Below are positions 6,497 to 12,500 of a stretch of 14,857 nucleotides of DNA, piece after piece (positions within the stretch are counted from its first letter, which is position 1; each line of letters opens with the position of its first letter). The stretch is taken from NCBI GenBank assembly GCA_038200385.1, contig JBBPYA010000350.1:1-14857 (forward strand), in the 5' to 3' direction. Source of the stretch: JBBPYA01 sp038200385. Its GTDB lineage: Bacteria; Actinomycetota; Actinomycetes; Mycobacteriales; Geodermatophilaceae. Under the pieces are notes generated by a model. It made no database searches, was not told the DNA's origin, and saw only the letters and a program-made list of their open reading frames with translations. The translations under genes and the position numbers were made by a program.

Positions 6497-7733
6497 CTAG
6501 CGGGAGGCGGACAGTGCCTCGCGCACCTTGACCTTGCCGCGGGTGCGCAGGAGCGCACCGGCGTACACCCGACCGCCCAGCCGGACGACCGCCACGATCG
6601 CCACGAGCATCAACGCGACCGCGAGCAGGATCTCCCACCAGGGCACGTTCCCGGCCGCCGCCCGCACGGGCATCACCAGCGGCGACAGGCCAGGGACGAG
6701 GGACGAGGGACGTGATCCGGGCCAGCAGGCCGTCCGGGCTCTGGGCGGCCTGGATGGACACGACGAACGCGGCGACGAGCACCAGGATCGTCGGCAGCAG
6801 CACGGACTGCAGATCCTCCTGGCGCGCCACCAGGGACGCCCCGGCGGCGAACACCGCGGCGTACAGCGCATAACCGAGGATGAACCAGCCGATCACCGAG
6901 GCGACGGTGCCGATCGCGTCGCCCGGGACCGCGAGCACGTCGAACCCGATCGCGGCGCCGGTGCCCACCACCCCGATGATCAGCAACTGGGCGACCCCCA
7001 GCAGGCCCAGCCCCAGCACCTTGCCGGCCAGCAGCTGCCACGGCTTTATCGTGGCCAGCAGCAGCTCGACGACACGGCTGGACTTCTCCTCCACCACGCC
7101 GATGGCGACGTACTGCCCGATCAGGATCATCAGGCCGTACAGGACCACGACCCCCACGAACGCCACGACCTGGCGTTGCTGGTCGCTCTCGGCGTTCGGG
7201 TCCAGCGGCCGCACGTCCAGCGGCGGTACGTCGAACGCGGCGGCGACCTGGCCGGCGGCGACGCCTGACCGGGCCAGCCGTTCCCGGGCGACCACGCCGG
7301 CCGCGGCGGCGTCCAGGACCTGGCCCAGCTCGGGGCTCAACGAGCTGTCCACGATCACCGTGCCACCGTCCACGGCGGCATCCGCGGCACCGGAGCGCAC
7401 CGCGGCACGGGCCGCCCCCGCGTCGGCGTACCGGCTGACCTGCACGTCGGCGCCGGCTGCGCCGGCCTGGGCGGTGATCGCCGACTCCAGCCCGGGCGCC
7501 GTCCCGACCACCCCTACGGTGTAGGACGACGAGCCGCCGGCCAGCACCGGGATCGTCGCGGAGCCCAGGATCACGACCATGATGAACAACGTCGAGAGCG
7601 GGAATCCCTTGTCCCGCAGCTTGGTCGAGACCTCGCGGCGGGCCACCAGCCAGACCGCTGCGGCCGGCCCGATGCCACGGTCCGCCCGGCCCGGGCTCGG
7701 CGTCTGAGTCGGCGTCGGCGTCGGCGCGGTCAT
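6497..7733 (-). pseudogene. ABC-2 type (NatB-like) exporter permease, frameshifted by a 7-bp repeat
   Basis: The frame from ATG 7733 encodes an N-terminal tail, a first membrane helix (residues about 46-66), a roughly 115-residue extracellular domain, then several helices (QVVAFVGVVVLYGLMILIGQ, LLGVAQLLIIGVVGTGAAIG and later) with the cytoplasmic motif VVEEKSSRVVELLLATIKPW, typical of the NatB/ABC2_membrane_3 group. At 6693-6712 the frame is broken by a 7-bp tandem repeat. Removing one unit rejoins it to a second frame encoding SPLVMPVRAA, another helix (WEILLAVALMLVAIVAVV) and the end VREALSASR, with the stop at 6497. The repaired product would be 409 residues, normal for the family. As given, translation leaves the frame before the last helix, so the protein is probably non-functional. 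It overlaps the ATPase gene upstream (ATGA). The pair would export ions, drugs or peptides, as NatAB-type systems do. Confidence 0.85.
6693..6712. repeat. 7-bp tandem repeat (GGGACGA) at the permease frameshift
   Basis: Two full copies and a six-base third copy of GGGACGA. The unit length is not a multiple of three. Loss of one unit restores the permease reading frame exactly, giving ITSLVPGLSPLVMPVRAA across the junction on the minus strand. Confidence 0.95.
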
Positions 7734-8260
7734 GCGGCCACCGCCCCGCGGAACAGCTTGGTCAGCGTGGGTTCGCGCCAGCTGAAGTGCTCGACGCGCC
7801 CTGTTCGCTGGGCGGCGGCGAGGACGTGCTGGTCCCGGGCCGGATCGTCGAGTTCCAGCAGCACGTCGCCGCCGCGTTCGGACACCACGTGTGCGCCAGG
7901 CAACTCCCCGGCCCAGCCAGGCGCGGCGTCGGGGGCGCTCACCCGGAGCTGGCGGGTGCCCTCGCGGGCCCGCAGCTCGGCCACGCTGCCGTGGGCGACC
8001 AGCTTGCCGGCGTTGATGATGCCGACGGAGTCGCACAGCCGCTCGGCGAGGTCAAGCTGATGGCTGGAGAAGATCACCGGAACGCCGCTGCGGCAGCGCT
8101 GCAGCAGCACGTCGGCCAGTGAGTCGACGCCGACTGAGTCCAGCCCGCTGAACGGCTCGTCCAGGATCAGGACCTCGGGACTGTGCACCAGCGCGGCAGC
8201 CAGCTGCACCTTCTGCTGGTTTCCCAGCGACAGCTTCTCGACCGTGTCACCGGTCCGCAC
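7730..8260 (-). pseudogene. ABC exporter ATP-binding protein, lacking its N-terminal half
   Basis: What remains is 176 codons from GTG 8260. They contain the ABC signature as LSLGN, Walker B (VLILDEPF), the D-loop SGLD, the H-switch IFSSHQLDLAERL, and the regulatory C-terminal part seen in NatA-like ATPases (HGSVAELRAREGTRQLRVS). The Walker A motif and Q-loop, about 110-130 residues in the family, are missing. A TAG stands four codons upstream of the GTG at 8270-8272, and none of the three minus-strand frames of 8270-8600 encodes them. The remaining protein cannot bind ATP normally. It overlaps the permease gene by ATGA, so the two were an operon. The loss looks like a 5' deletion or rearrangement with a junction near 8262-8275, rather than a point mutation. 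Confidence 0.85.
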
Positions 8261-8325
8261 GTTGACCCCCTAGGGACCCGGGTGGCACCGCCCGACCGAC
8301 CGTGCCGCCCGGGCGCCGTCCGCGA

Positions 8326-8435
8326 TCAGGGCAGGGTGAGCTGTCCGCTGTAGGTCTCCCCGGTCCAGGCGAGGGCGACACTGGCGAACGCGGCCAGGGA
8401 GACCGCGGCGAGGCGGGTCTTGTGGGTGCGAGCAT
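8326..8435 (-). pseudogene. Remnant or frameshifted small signal-peptide-like gene
   Basis: A strong Shine-Dalgarno sequence (AGGAGGG, 8443-8449 on the minus strand) stands seven bases before an ATG at 8435. The ATG frame itself does not look coding. The adjacent frame starts immediately after it, has a strong G/C third-position bias, and encodes RTHKTRLAAVSLAAFASVAL followed by AWTGETYSGQLTLP and a stop at 8326. Adding a single base after the ATG would give a 36-residue protein with a basic start and a hydrophobic core, like a signal peptide or a tiny membrane protein. It may be a one-base deletion (in nature or in the assembly), or the 5' end of a longer gene fused to the ATPase remnant by deletion. 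I do not recognise a family. Confidence 0.4.
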
Positions 8436-8591
8436 GGTTGTTCCCTCCTGTTGCGGGCGGGACGCTGGCCGCCCGGCGTCGATCGGATGACAAGACGGTG
8501 CAGCGGGTGACGTGCCGGACACGAGTGGACGTTGGTCGTAACACCGCCGCCCGACGCGCCGAACCGGGGTCGGCCGGCGACAATTCTCGGC

Positions 8592-8598
8592 AGGAGGT
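8592..8598 (+). promoter_or_regulatory. Ribosome binding site of udgX
   Basis: AGGAGGT is a perfect Shine-Dalgarno heptamer six bases before the ATG at 8605, and it settles that start. Confidence 0.85.
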
Positions 8599-8604
8599 GC
8601 GCCG

Positions 8605-9237
8605 ATGACAGCGACCGTCCCCGACGGGGTGGGATTGGCCGGATTGCGTTACGCCGCAAGGGATTGCCGGGCCTGCGAGCTGTGGGAGCCGGCCACCCAG
8701 ACGGTGTTCGGGGTAGGCCCGGAGACCGCTCGCGTCGTGTTCGTCGGTGAACAGCCGGGCGACCAGGAGGACCAGCGCGGCGAGCCGTTCGTCGGCCCGG
8801 CGGGTCGGCTGCTGGACCGCGCCCTCGGCGACGCCGGCATCGACCGGGCCGACACCTACGTCACCAACGCCGTCAAGCACTTCAGGTTCCGGCCGACTCC
8901 CAAGCGGCGGCTGCACCAGACCCCGGACGCCGTCCACGTGCGTGCCTGTCGGCCGTGGCTGGACGCCGAACTGGAGCTCCTGACCCCCGACGTCGTGGTG
9001 TGCCTCGGCGCGGTCGCCGCCAAGGCGCTGATCGCCTCGTCGTTCCGGATCACCAAGGACCGCGGCCGGCTGCTGCCCCGACCCACGACGCTGGACGAGG
9101 AGGCCGCGGTCGGGCAGTCCTGGCTGCTGGCCACGATGCACCCGTCGGCGATCCTGCGGACGCCGGACGAGGAGCGTCAGGAGGCCTACGCCGCGCTGGT
9201 GGCCGACCTGCGGGTCGCTGCCTCGGTGCTCGCCTGA
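8605..9237 (+). CDS. udgX: UdgX-type uracil-DNA glycosylase
   Basis: This 210-residue protein belongs to the family 4/5-related UDG superfamily. The active-site block GEQPGDQEDQRGEPFVGPAG lies at residues about 48-67. An Fe-S cluster is suggested by Cys21-x2-Cys24, Cys115 and Cys133, and the C-terminal motif MHPSAILRTP lies at 178-187. Between them is KRRLH at 100-104. The insertion loop KRRIH is the hallmark of UdgX, whose histidine (His109 in Mycobacterium smegmatis) forms a covalent bond with the abasic sugar after uracil removal, leaving the enzyme attached to DNA; His104 is the equivalent here. The fifth-position Ile-to-Leu difference in the loop is conservative. The gene stands alone with its own ribosome binding site and ends inside a palindrome shared with the convergent nitrile hydratase gene. 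Confidence 0.92.
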   Translation: MTATVPDGVGLAGLRYAARDCRACELWEPATQTVFGVGPETARVVFVGEQPGDQEDQRGEPFVGPAGRLLDRALGDAGIDRADTYVTNAVKHFRFRPTPKRRLHQTPDAVHVRACRPWLDAELELLTPDVVVCLGAVAAKALIASSFRITKDRGRLLPRPTTLDEEAAVGQSWLLATMHPSAILRTPDEERQEAYAALVADLRVAASVLA

Positions 9238-9250
9238 CCGGGCCGGTCAG
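9234..9250. terminator. Palindrome between convergent udgX and nitrile hydratase genes
   Basis: CTGACCGGGCCGGTCAG is a perfect inverted repeat with seven-base arms around GGC. It contains the TGA of udgX on one strand and the TGA of the nitrile hydratase alpha gene on the other, placed symmetrically. The GC-rich hairpin lacks a U-run, as is common for actinobacterial terminators, so a bidirectional terminator is plausible but unproven. Confidence 0.55.
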
Positions 9251-9843
9251 ACCGCAGCGACGCCGAGCATGCCGTTGCGGGTGACCCGGCCGGCCAGCCG
9301 GGACTCGTCCCAGCCGTCCGTGCCTTCCGGCCGGCGCGGCAGCACCATGTACCGGGACTCCGCGCTCGCGTCCCACACCGTGATCTGCGCCCTCGGGTCC
9401 GGCTCGAAGCCGAACTCGCGCAGCACGCCCCGCGGATCGCGGACCACCCGCGAGCGGTAGGCCTCGCTCTTGTACCAGGTGGGCGACGGGCCGAGCAGCG
9501 CGATCGGGTAGCAGGAGCACAGCGTGCAGACGACAACGTTGTGGGCCACCTCGGTGTTCTCGACCACCTTCAGGCGCTGCTCCTGCAGGCCGCCGCCCAT
9601 CGACAGCCCCACCTCGGGCAGCGCGGCGTTGGCGTCGGCGAGCAGCCGCCCCCGGAACTGCTCGTCGGCCCAGGCGTGCGCCACCACCTTCGCACCGCCC
9701 GCCGGGGAGGACCGGGCCAGAAACGCCGTCAGGGCGCGGTCCAACTCGACCGGGTCGACCAGGCCGCGCTCCTCCAGAAGGGACTCGACGTGGCGGACCC
9801 GGGCCGAGATGACCGCCGCCTCACCGTGGTGGTCTCCGCTCAC
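9247..9843 (-). CDS. Nitrile hydratase alpha subunit, cobalt type (or thiocyanate hydrolase gamma-like)
   Basis: This 198-residue protein is of the NHase alpha / SCNase gamma family, which converts nitriles to amides at a low-spin Co(III) or Fe(III) centre. The metal-claw motif VCTLCSCY is at residues 105-112: Cys106, Cys109 and Cys111, with Thr107, the residue associated with cobalt-type rather than iron-type (Ser) enzymes. Two of these cysteines are normally oxidised to sulfinic and sulfenic acid. Other family blocks are ARVRHVESLLEERGLVD at the start, VVAHAWADEQFRGRLLADA, PSPTWYKSEAYRSRVVRDPR, and ITVWDASAESRYMVLPRRPEG. Length is typical. The GTG start at 9843 overlaps the upstream beta-domain gene by four bases (GTGA). 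Substrate cannot be assigned: nitriles, thiocyanate and a secondary-metabolite nitrile are all possible. Confidence 0.9.
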   Translation of the reverse strand: MSGDHHGEAAVISARVRHVESLLEERGLVDPVELDRALTAFLARSSPAGGAKVVAHAWADEQFRGRLLADANAALPEVGLSMGGGLQEQRLKVVENTEVAHNVVVCTLCSCYPIALLGPSPTWYKSEAYRSRVVRDPRGVLREFGFEPDPRAQITVWDASAESRYMVLPRRPEGTDGWDESRLAGRVTRNGMLGVAAV

Positions 9844-10124
9844 GTCGCGCTCCCCTCGTCGGCGGACAGATGGCTCTCCCAGATGTCGACGGTGACCCGG
9901 TGCTCCCCGACACCGAACAGCTCCAGGGCGTCGAACCGCACGGTGTACACCGGTTCCGGTTCGGCGGGCAGGCCGCGGGCCCGGTCGTCGGCCAACGGGT
10001 GGCGGCCAGTTGCCTCGACCACGGTGCCGAGGGCGCCTCGCGCGTAGCGCGGCAGCCGGCAGTGGTGCGGCGGGTCCGACCGCGCCGTACGCACCCGGTC
10101 CCCGGCGACGAAGCGCTCACTCAT
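9840..10124 (-). CDS. Nitrile hydratase beta subunit, C-terminal domain as a separate small protein
   Basis: This 94-residue SH3-like barrel protein equals the C-terminal half of a standard nitrile hydratase beta subunit. It starts MSERFVAGDRVRTARSDPPHHCRLPRYARGALG, the usual 'F..Gd.V......p.gHtR.P.Y.rG..G' pattern, and contains VYTVRFDALELFG and VTVDIWESHL. It matches the arrangement of thiocyanate hydrolase alpha and of three-subunit nitrile hydratases such as the toyocamycin enzyme. The ATG at 10124 gives the expected N-terminus and overlaps the beta N-terminal gene by 8 bp; its stop overlaps the alpha gene. An in-frame GTG-type extension to 10151 would add nine residues inside the previous gene and does not look like the family. 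Confidence 0.85.
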   Translation of the reverse strand: MSERFVAGDRVRTARSDPPHHCRLPRYARGALGTVVEATGRHPLADDRARGLPAEPEPVYTVRFDALELFGVGEHRVTVDIWESHLSADEGSAT

Positions 10125-10401
10125 GGGCCAGCTCCTCGGCCGTGCACACACCCTTGGCCGCCAGCAGCGTGGTCACGGCGTAGAACCACTTCTCGTAGTA
10201 CGACGAGGCCAGGTAGTGCTCGGGCGGCATCTTCTCGATCGCGTCCCGGAACTCGTCGAGGTTGTAGACGCCCTGCCCGAGCAGCGCTCGGTTGAGCGCG
10301 AAGACGTGCGCCTCCCAGTCGGCGTGGAACGGCGGTTCGTCCAGCTCCTCGGACACCGGCGGGAAGCCCTGCATGCCGCCCACGTCGTTGATCCGGCTCA
10401 T
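10117..10401 (-). CDS. Nitrile hydratase beta subunit, N-terminal domain as a separate small protein
   Basis: This 94-residue protein equals the N-terminal half of nitrile hydratase beta. It opens with NDVGGMQGFPPV, the conserved '.D.GGm.GfgpV' start of beta subunits, followed by FHADWEAHVFALNRALL, the helical EFRDAIEKMPPEHYLASSYYEKWFYAVTTLL and the end AKGVCTAEELAHE. Activator proteins of cobalt nitrile hydratases resemble this region and could be confused with it, but the GGMQGF opening favours a true structural subunit. The ATG at 10401 is preceded by a weak AGGGTGA element. It is the first of three overlapping genes, and together the three encode one complete alpha-beta unit. It lies 37 bp behind the MFS gene on the same strand. 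Confidence 0.85.
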   Translation of the reverse strand: MSRINDVGGMQGFPPVSEELDEPPFHADWEAHVFALNRALLGQGVYNLDEFRDAIEKMPPEHYLASSYYEKWFYAVTTLLAAKGVCTAEELAHE

Positions 10402-10438
10402 GAGTCACCCTGACATGTCCGGCGGGCTACCGGAACCT

Positions 10439-11701
10439 TCACGAAGCCGGAACCCGTACGTCGAACCGGCGAAATGCCGGGACCGCCAGGGCGACCACGA
10501 CCATCGCCGCCATGATGAGCACGCCGCCGCTGACCAGTGCCACCTGCGGCGAGGTGAACGCGGCCATCCCGCCGGCCCGCAGGTCTCCGAGCCGGGGGCC
10601 GCCGACGACCACGACGATGAACACGCCCTGCAGCCGTCCACGCATCTGGTCCGGCGCCGCGGTCTGCAGCATCGAGCTGCGGAAGACGGCGCTGACCATG
10701 TCGGCGGCGCCGGCCACGGCCAGCCAGAAGACCGCGAGCGGCAACGAACCGGCCACCGCGAACAGTGCGATGGCACCGCCCCACACGACGATCGACACCA
10801 GGATCACCAGCCCCTGGCGGTTCGTCCGGCTCAGCCACCCGGACAGCAGGCCCGCCGCCAGCGCGCCAAGGGCCGTCCCGGCGAACAACCAGCCGAGGGC
10901 GTTCGCGGCGCCGGAGTACGTGGTGGCGGCGAGTTCGGGGAACAGTGCCCGCGGCATCCCGAAGATCATCGCGATCAGATCCACGACGAACGTCATCAGC
11001 AGGATCTGCCGGCCGCGAAGGAAAGCCAGCCCGTCCAGCACGCTGCGCAGCGGACCGGGCCGCGGGCCCGCGGACACCTCGTAGTCGGGCGGCATCGGCG
11101 GCAGTCGGACGAGCAGGAACAGCGCCACGGCGAAGCCGGCGGCGTCGATCAGGTAGATCCAGGGCAGCCCGCCGGAGCCGATCAGCAGGCCGGCGAGCAA
11201 CGGACCGATGACGACGCCGACCGTGCTCACCGTCATGTTCAGCGCGTTCGCGGACGGCACCTGCGCCAGCGGCAGCAGCCGCGGGATCACCGCGCTGCGG
11301 GTCGGTGAGTTCACCGCGAAGAACGCCGACTGCACCGCGACGAGCAGCCACAGCGACCACAGCGGGCCGCGGCCGGGCAGCAGCGCCTGGCCGAAGAGCA
11401 GGACGCCGGTGCCCGCCGTTCCGGAGGCGGTGATCAGCAGCAGTACCCGACGGTCCATCGAGTCGGCGATGGCGCCACCGAGCAGCCCGAACACGACCAG
11501 CGGGACCAGCGCGACGATGCTCGTGATCCCGACGTCCAAGGATCGGCCGGTGATCCGGAACACCTGGGTCGGCACCGCGACCAGCGTCATCGTCGTCCCG
11601 GTGACCGTGATCGCCTGACCGAGCCAGAGCCGGCGGTAGGCCGGTGTCCGCAGCGGCGTGACGTCGACGGCGAGACCCCTCAGGACGGCGAGCGGCCTCA
11701 C
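10439..11701 (-). CDS. MFS transporter (EntS/MFS_3-like exporter)
   Basis: This 420-residue protein has about twelve predicted transmembrane segments. Near the N-terminus is the family pattern TPAYRRLWLGQAITVTGTTMT, then the loop GGAIADSMDRRVLLLITA (MFS motif A region), AFFAVNSPTRSAVIPRLLP and the second-half QTAAPDQMRGRLQGVFIVVVVG. These features are typical of the enterobactin-exporter-like MFS_3 group, which usually exports siderophores, drugs or other small molecules. The substrate is unknown. The GTG at 11701 lies ten bases behind the pdxH stop without a clear ribosome binding site, so expression may depend on coupling to pdxH; a slightly later start is possible. The nitrile hydratase genes follow at 37 bp on the same strand. 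Confidence 0.88.
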   Translation of the reverse strand: MRPLAVLRGLAVDVTPLRTPAYRRLWLGQAITVTGTTMTLVAVPTQVFRITGRSLDVGITSIVALVPLVVFGLLGGAIADSMDRRVLLLITASGTAGTGVLLFGQALLPGRGPLWSLWLLVAVQSAFFAVNSPTRSAVIPRLLPLAQVPSANALNMTVSTVGVVIGPLLAGLLIGSGGLPWIYLIDAAGFAVALFLLVRLPPMPPDYEVSAGPRPGPLRSVLDGLAFLRGRQILLMTFVVDLIAMIFGMPRALFPELAATTYSGAANALGWLFAGTALGALAAGLLSGWLSRTNRQGLVILVSIVVWGGAIALFAVAGSLPLAVFWLAVAGAADMVSAVFRSSMLQTAAPDQMRGRLQGVFIVVVVGGPRLGDLRAGGMAAFTSPQVALVSGGVLIMAAMVVVALAVPAFRRFDVRVPAS

Positions 11702-11711
11702 CGGGGGTACG

Positions 11712-12359
11712 TCACGGGGCGAGCCGCTCGACCACCCAGCCGGAGCCGGTACGCCGGTAGCGCAGCCGGTCGTGCAACCGGTCGGTCTGGCCCTGCCAGA
11801 ACTCGACGGTCACCGGAGCCAGCCGGAACCCGCCCCACCCGTCGGGCAGCGCGACCTCCCCAGGGTAGGACTGCTCGGCCCGCCGCCAGGCCTTGTCCAG
11901 CTCCTCCCTGCCGCGCATCACCTGCGACTGGGGACTGGCCGCCGCCCCCAGCTGCGAACCGCGCGGCCGGGAGTGGAAGTACTGCTCGGACTGCTCCCGG
12001 TCGACCCGCGTCACGTCCCCGGCGACGACCACCTGGCGGGCCAGCGCGATCCACGGGAAGACGACGCCGGCCCGCGGATTCACTGCCAGCTCGGAGCCCT
12101 TGCGGGAGCCGTAGTTCGTGTAGAAGACCAGGCCCGCCTCGTCGTACCCCTTGAGGAGCACCGTCCGGGCGCTCGGGCGCCCGTCCGCGTCGGCGGTGGC
12201 CAGCACCATCGCGTTGGGTTCGGGCAGGTCCGCGGCCATCGCGTCGGCCAACCAGCGGTCGAACTGCTCCGGCCAGGCCGGTGCGAGATCGGCCTCGGTG
12301 AGCCCCGCCGCCTCATAGCTGCGGCGCATCGCGGCGATGTCGGGCCGGGAGTGATCCAC
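11712..12359 (-). CDS. pdxH: Pyridoxine/pyridoxamine 5'-phosphate oxidase
   Basis: This is the FMN enzyme that oxidises pyridoxamine or pyridoxine 5'-phosphate to pyridoxal 5'-phosphate; it makes or salvages PLP in the cytoplasm. The family blocks are complete: MRRSYEAAGL, PNAMVLATADADGRPSARTV, LLKGYDEAGLVFYTNYGSRK (FMN binding), RPRGSQLGAAASPQSQVM, and the C-terminal substrate and FMN site VEFWQGQTDRLHDRLRYRR, ending VERLAP. I chose GTG 12359 (VDHSRPDIAAMRRSYE) because GGGAG stands eight bases before it and the protein then begins as in relatives. ATG 12401 or GTG 12407 would add 14 or 16 poorly conserved residues. It is divergent from citrate synthase and is probably the first gene of a minus-strand operon with the MFS transporter and nitrile hydratase. 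Confidence 0.93.
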   Translation of the reverse strand: MDHSRPDIAAMRRSYEAAGLTEADLAPAWPEQFDRWLADAMAADLPEPNAMVLATADADGRPSARTVLLKGYDEAGLVFYTNYGSRKGSELAVNPRAGVVFPWIALARQVVVAGDVTRVDREQSEQYFHSRPRGSQLGAAASPQSQVMRGREELDKAWRRAEQSYPGEVALPDGWGGFRLAPVTVEFWQGQTDRLHDRLRYRRTGSGWVVERLAP

Positions 12360-12390
12360 GCACAGGACTCCCGTCCGGGCTGGGGAAGAA

Positions 12391-12404
12391 ACAATGACCA
12401 TTGT
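12391..12404. promoter_or_regulatory. A/T-rich palindrome between pdxH and citrate synthase, possible operator
   Basis: ACAATGACCATTGT has perfect six-base arms around AC. It stands out as A/T-rich in an otherwise very GC-rich intergenic stretch between divergent genes. It lies upstream of the preferred pdxH start and about 97 bp before citrate synthase. The ATG..CAT symmetry loosely recalls Fur/Zur-family boxes, but no regulator is encoded in the window, so the identity is open. Confidence 0.4.
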
Positions 12405-12429
12405 CACCGACCAGGCAGGCGGCGCGACA

Positions 12430-12459
12430 TCGACCCGTCACCGGTCGCGACGATAGCCT
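12430..12459 (+). promoter_or_regulatory. Candidate sigma-70-type promoter for citrate synthase
   Basis: TCGACC (12430-12435) and TAGCCT (12454-12459) are 18 bp apart and resemble the -35 TTGACC and -10 TANNNT of actinobacterial housekeeping promoters. A small hairpin, GGGGC-CACAA-GCCCC, lies at 12465-12479 in the predicted leader, before the ribosome binding site GAGAGGAG at 12485-12492. Confidence 0.35.
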
Positions 12460-12500
12460 CAGCCGGGGCCACAAGCCCCTCGTGGAGAGGAGCCGCGCCC

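Larger units (their letters stand above)
8261..8604. other. Gap between the truncated ATPase and udgX
   Basis: This 344-bp stretch holds no intact gene. It contains the likely deletion junction of the ATPase gene (near 8262-8275), a frameshifted small ORF with a good ribosome binding site (8326-8435), and upstream sequence for udgX. A divergent promoter region is expected between about 8450 and 8590. GACAAT at 8579-8584 is a weak -10-like match, but no firm promoter can be named. Confidence 0.6.

Noticed and set aside
4860..8036. Very long open frame on the minus strand (over 1000 codons)
   Set aside because: Only its part above about 6713 is a real gene (the permease). The rest lies antisense to the methyltransferase, dehydrogenase-like gene and photolyase end, and is open only because stop codons are rare at this GC content.
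2288..8272. TAG as a recoded sense codon
   Set aside because: TAG is the normal stop of the permease and phosphoesterase genes here, and the TAG before the ATPase remnant is not preceded by ATPase-like sequence, so recoding is not supported.
8270..8660. N-terminal half of the ABC ATPase hidden in another frame
   Set aside because: I read the minus-strand frames upstream of 8272; none shows Walker A (GxxGxGKT/S) or Q-loop sequence.
10412..10419. Palindrome GACATGTC in the MFS-nitrile hydratase gap
   Set aside because: Eight bases with no spacer is too short to distinguish from chance, and no promoter elements accompany it.
11658..12500. Upstream extension of citrate synthase to a 649-codon frame
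   Set aside because: The extension is antisense to pdxH, has no citrate-synthase-like sequence, and GTG 12501 has a good ribosome binding site and the family N-terminus.
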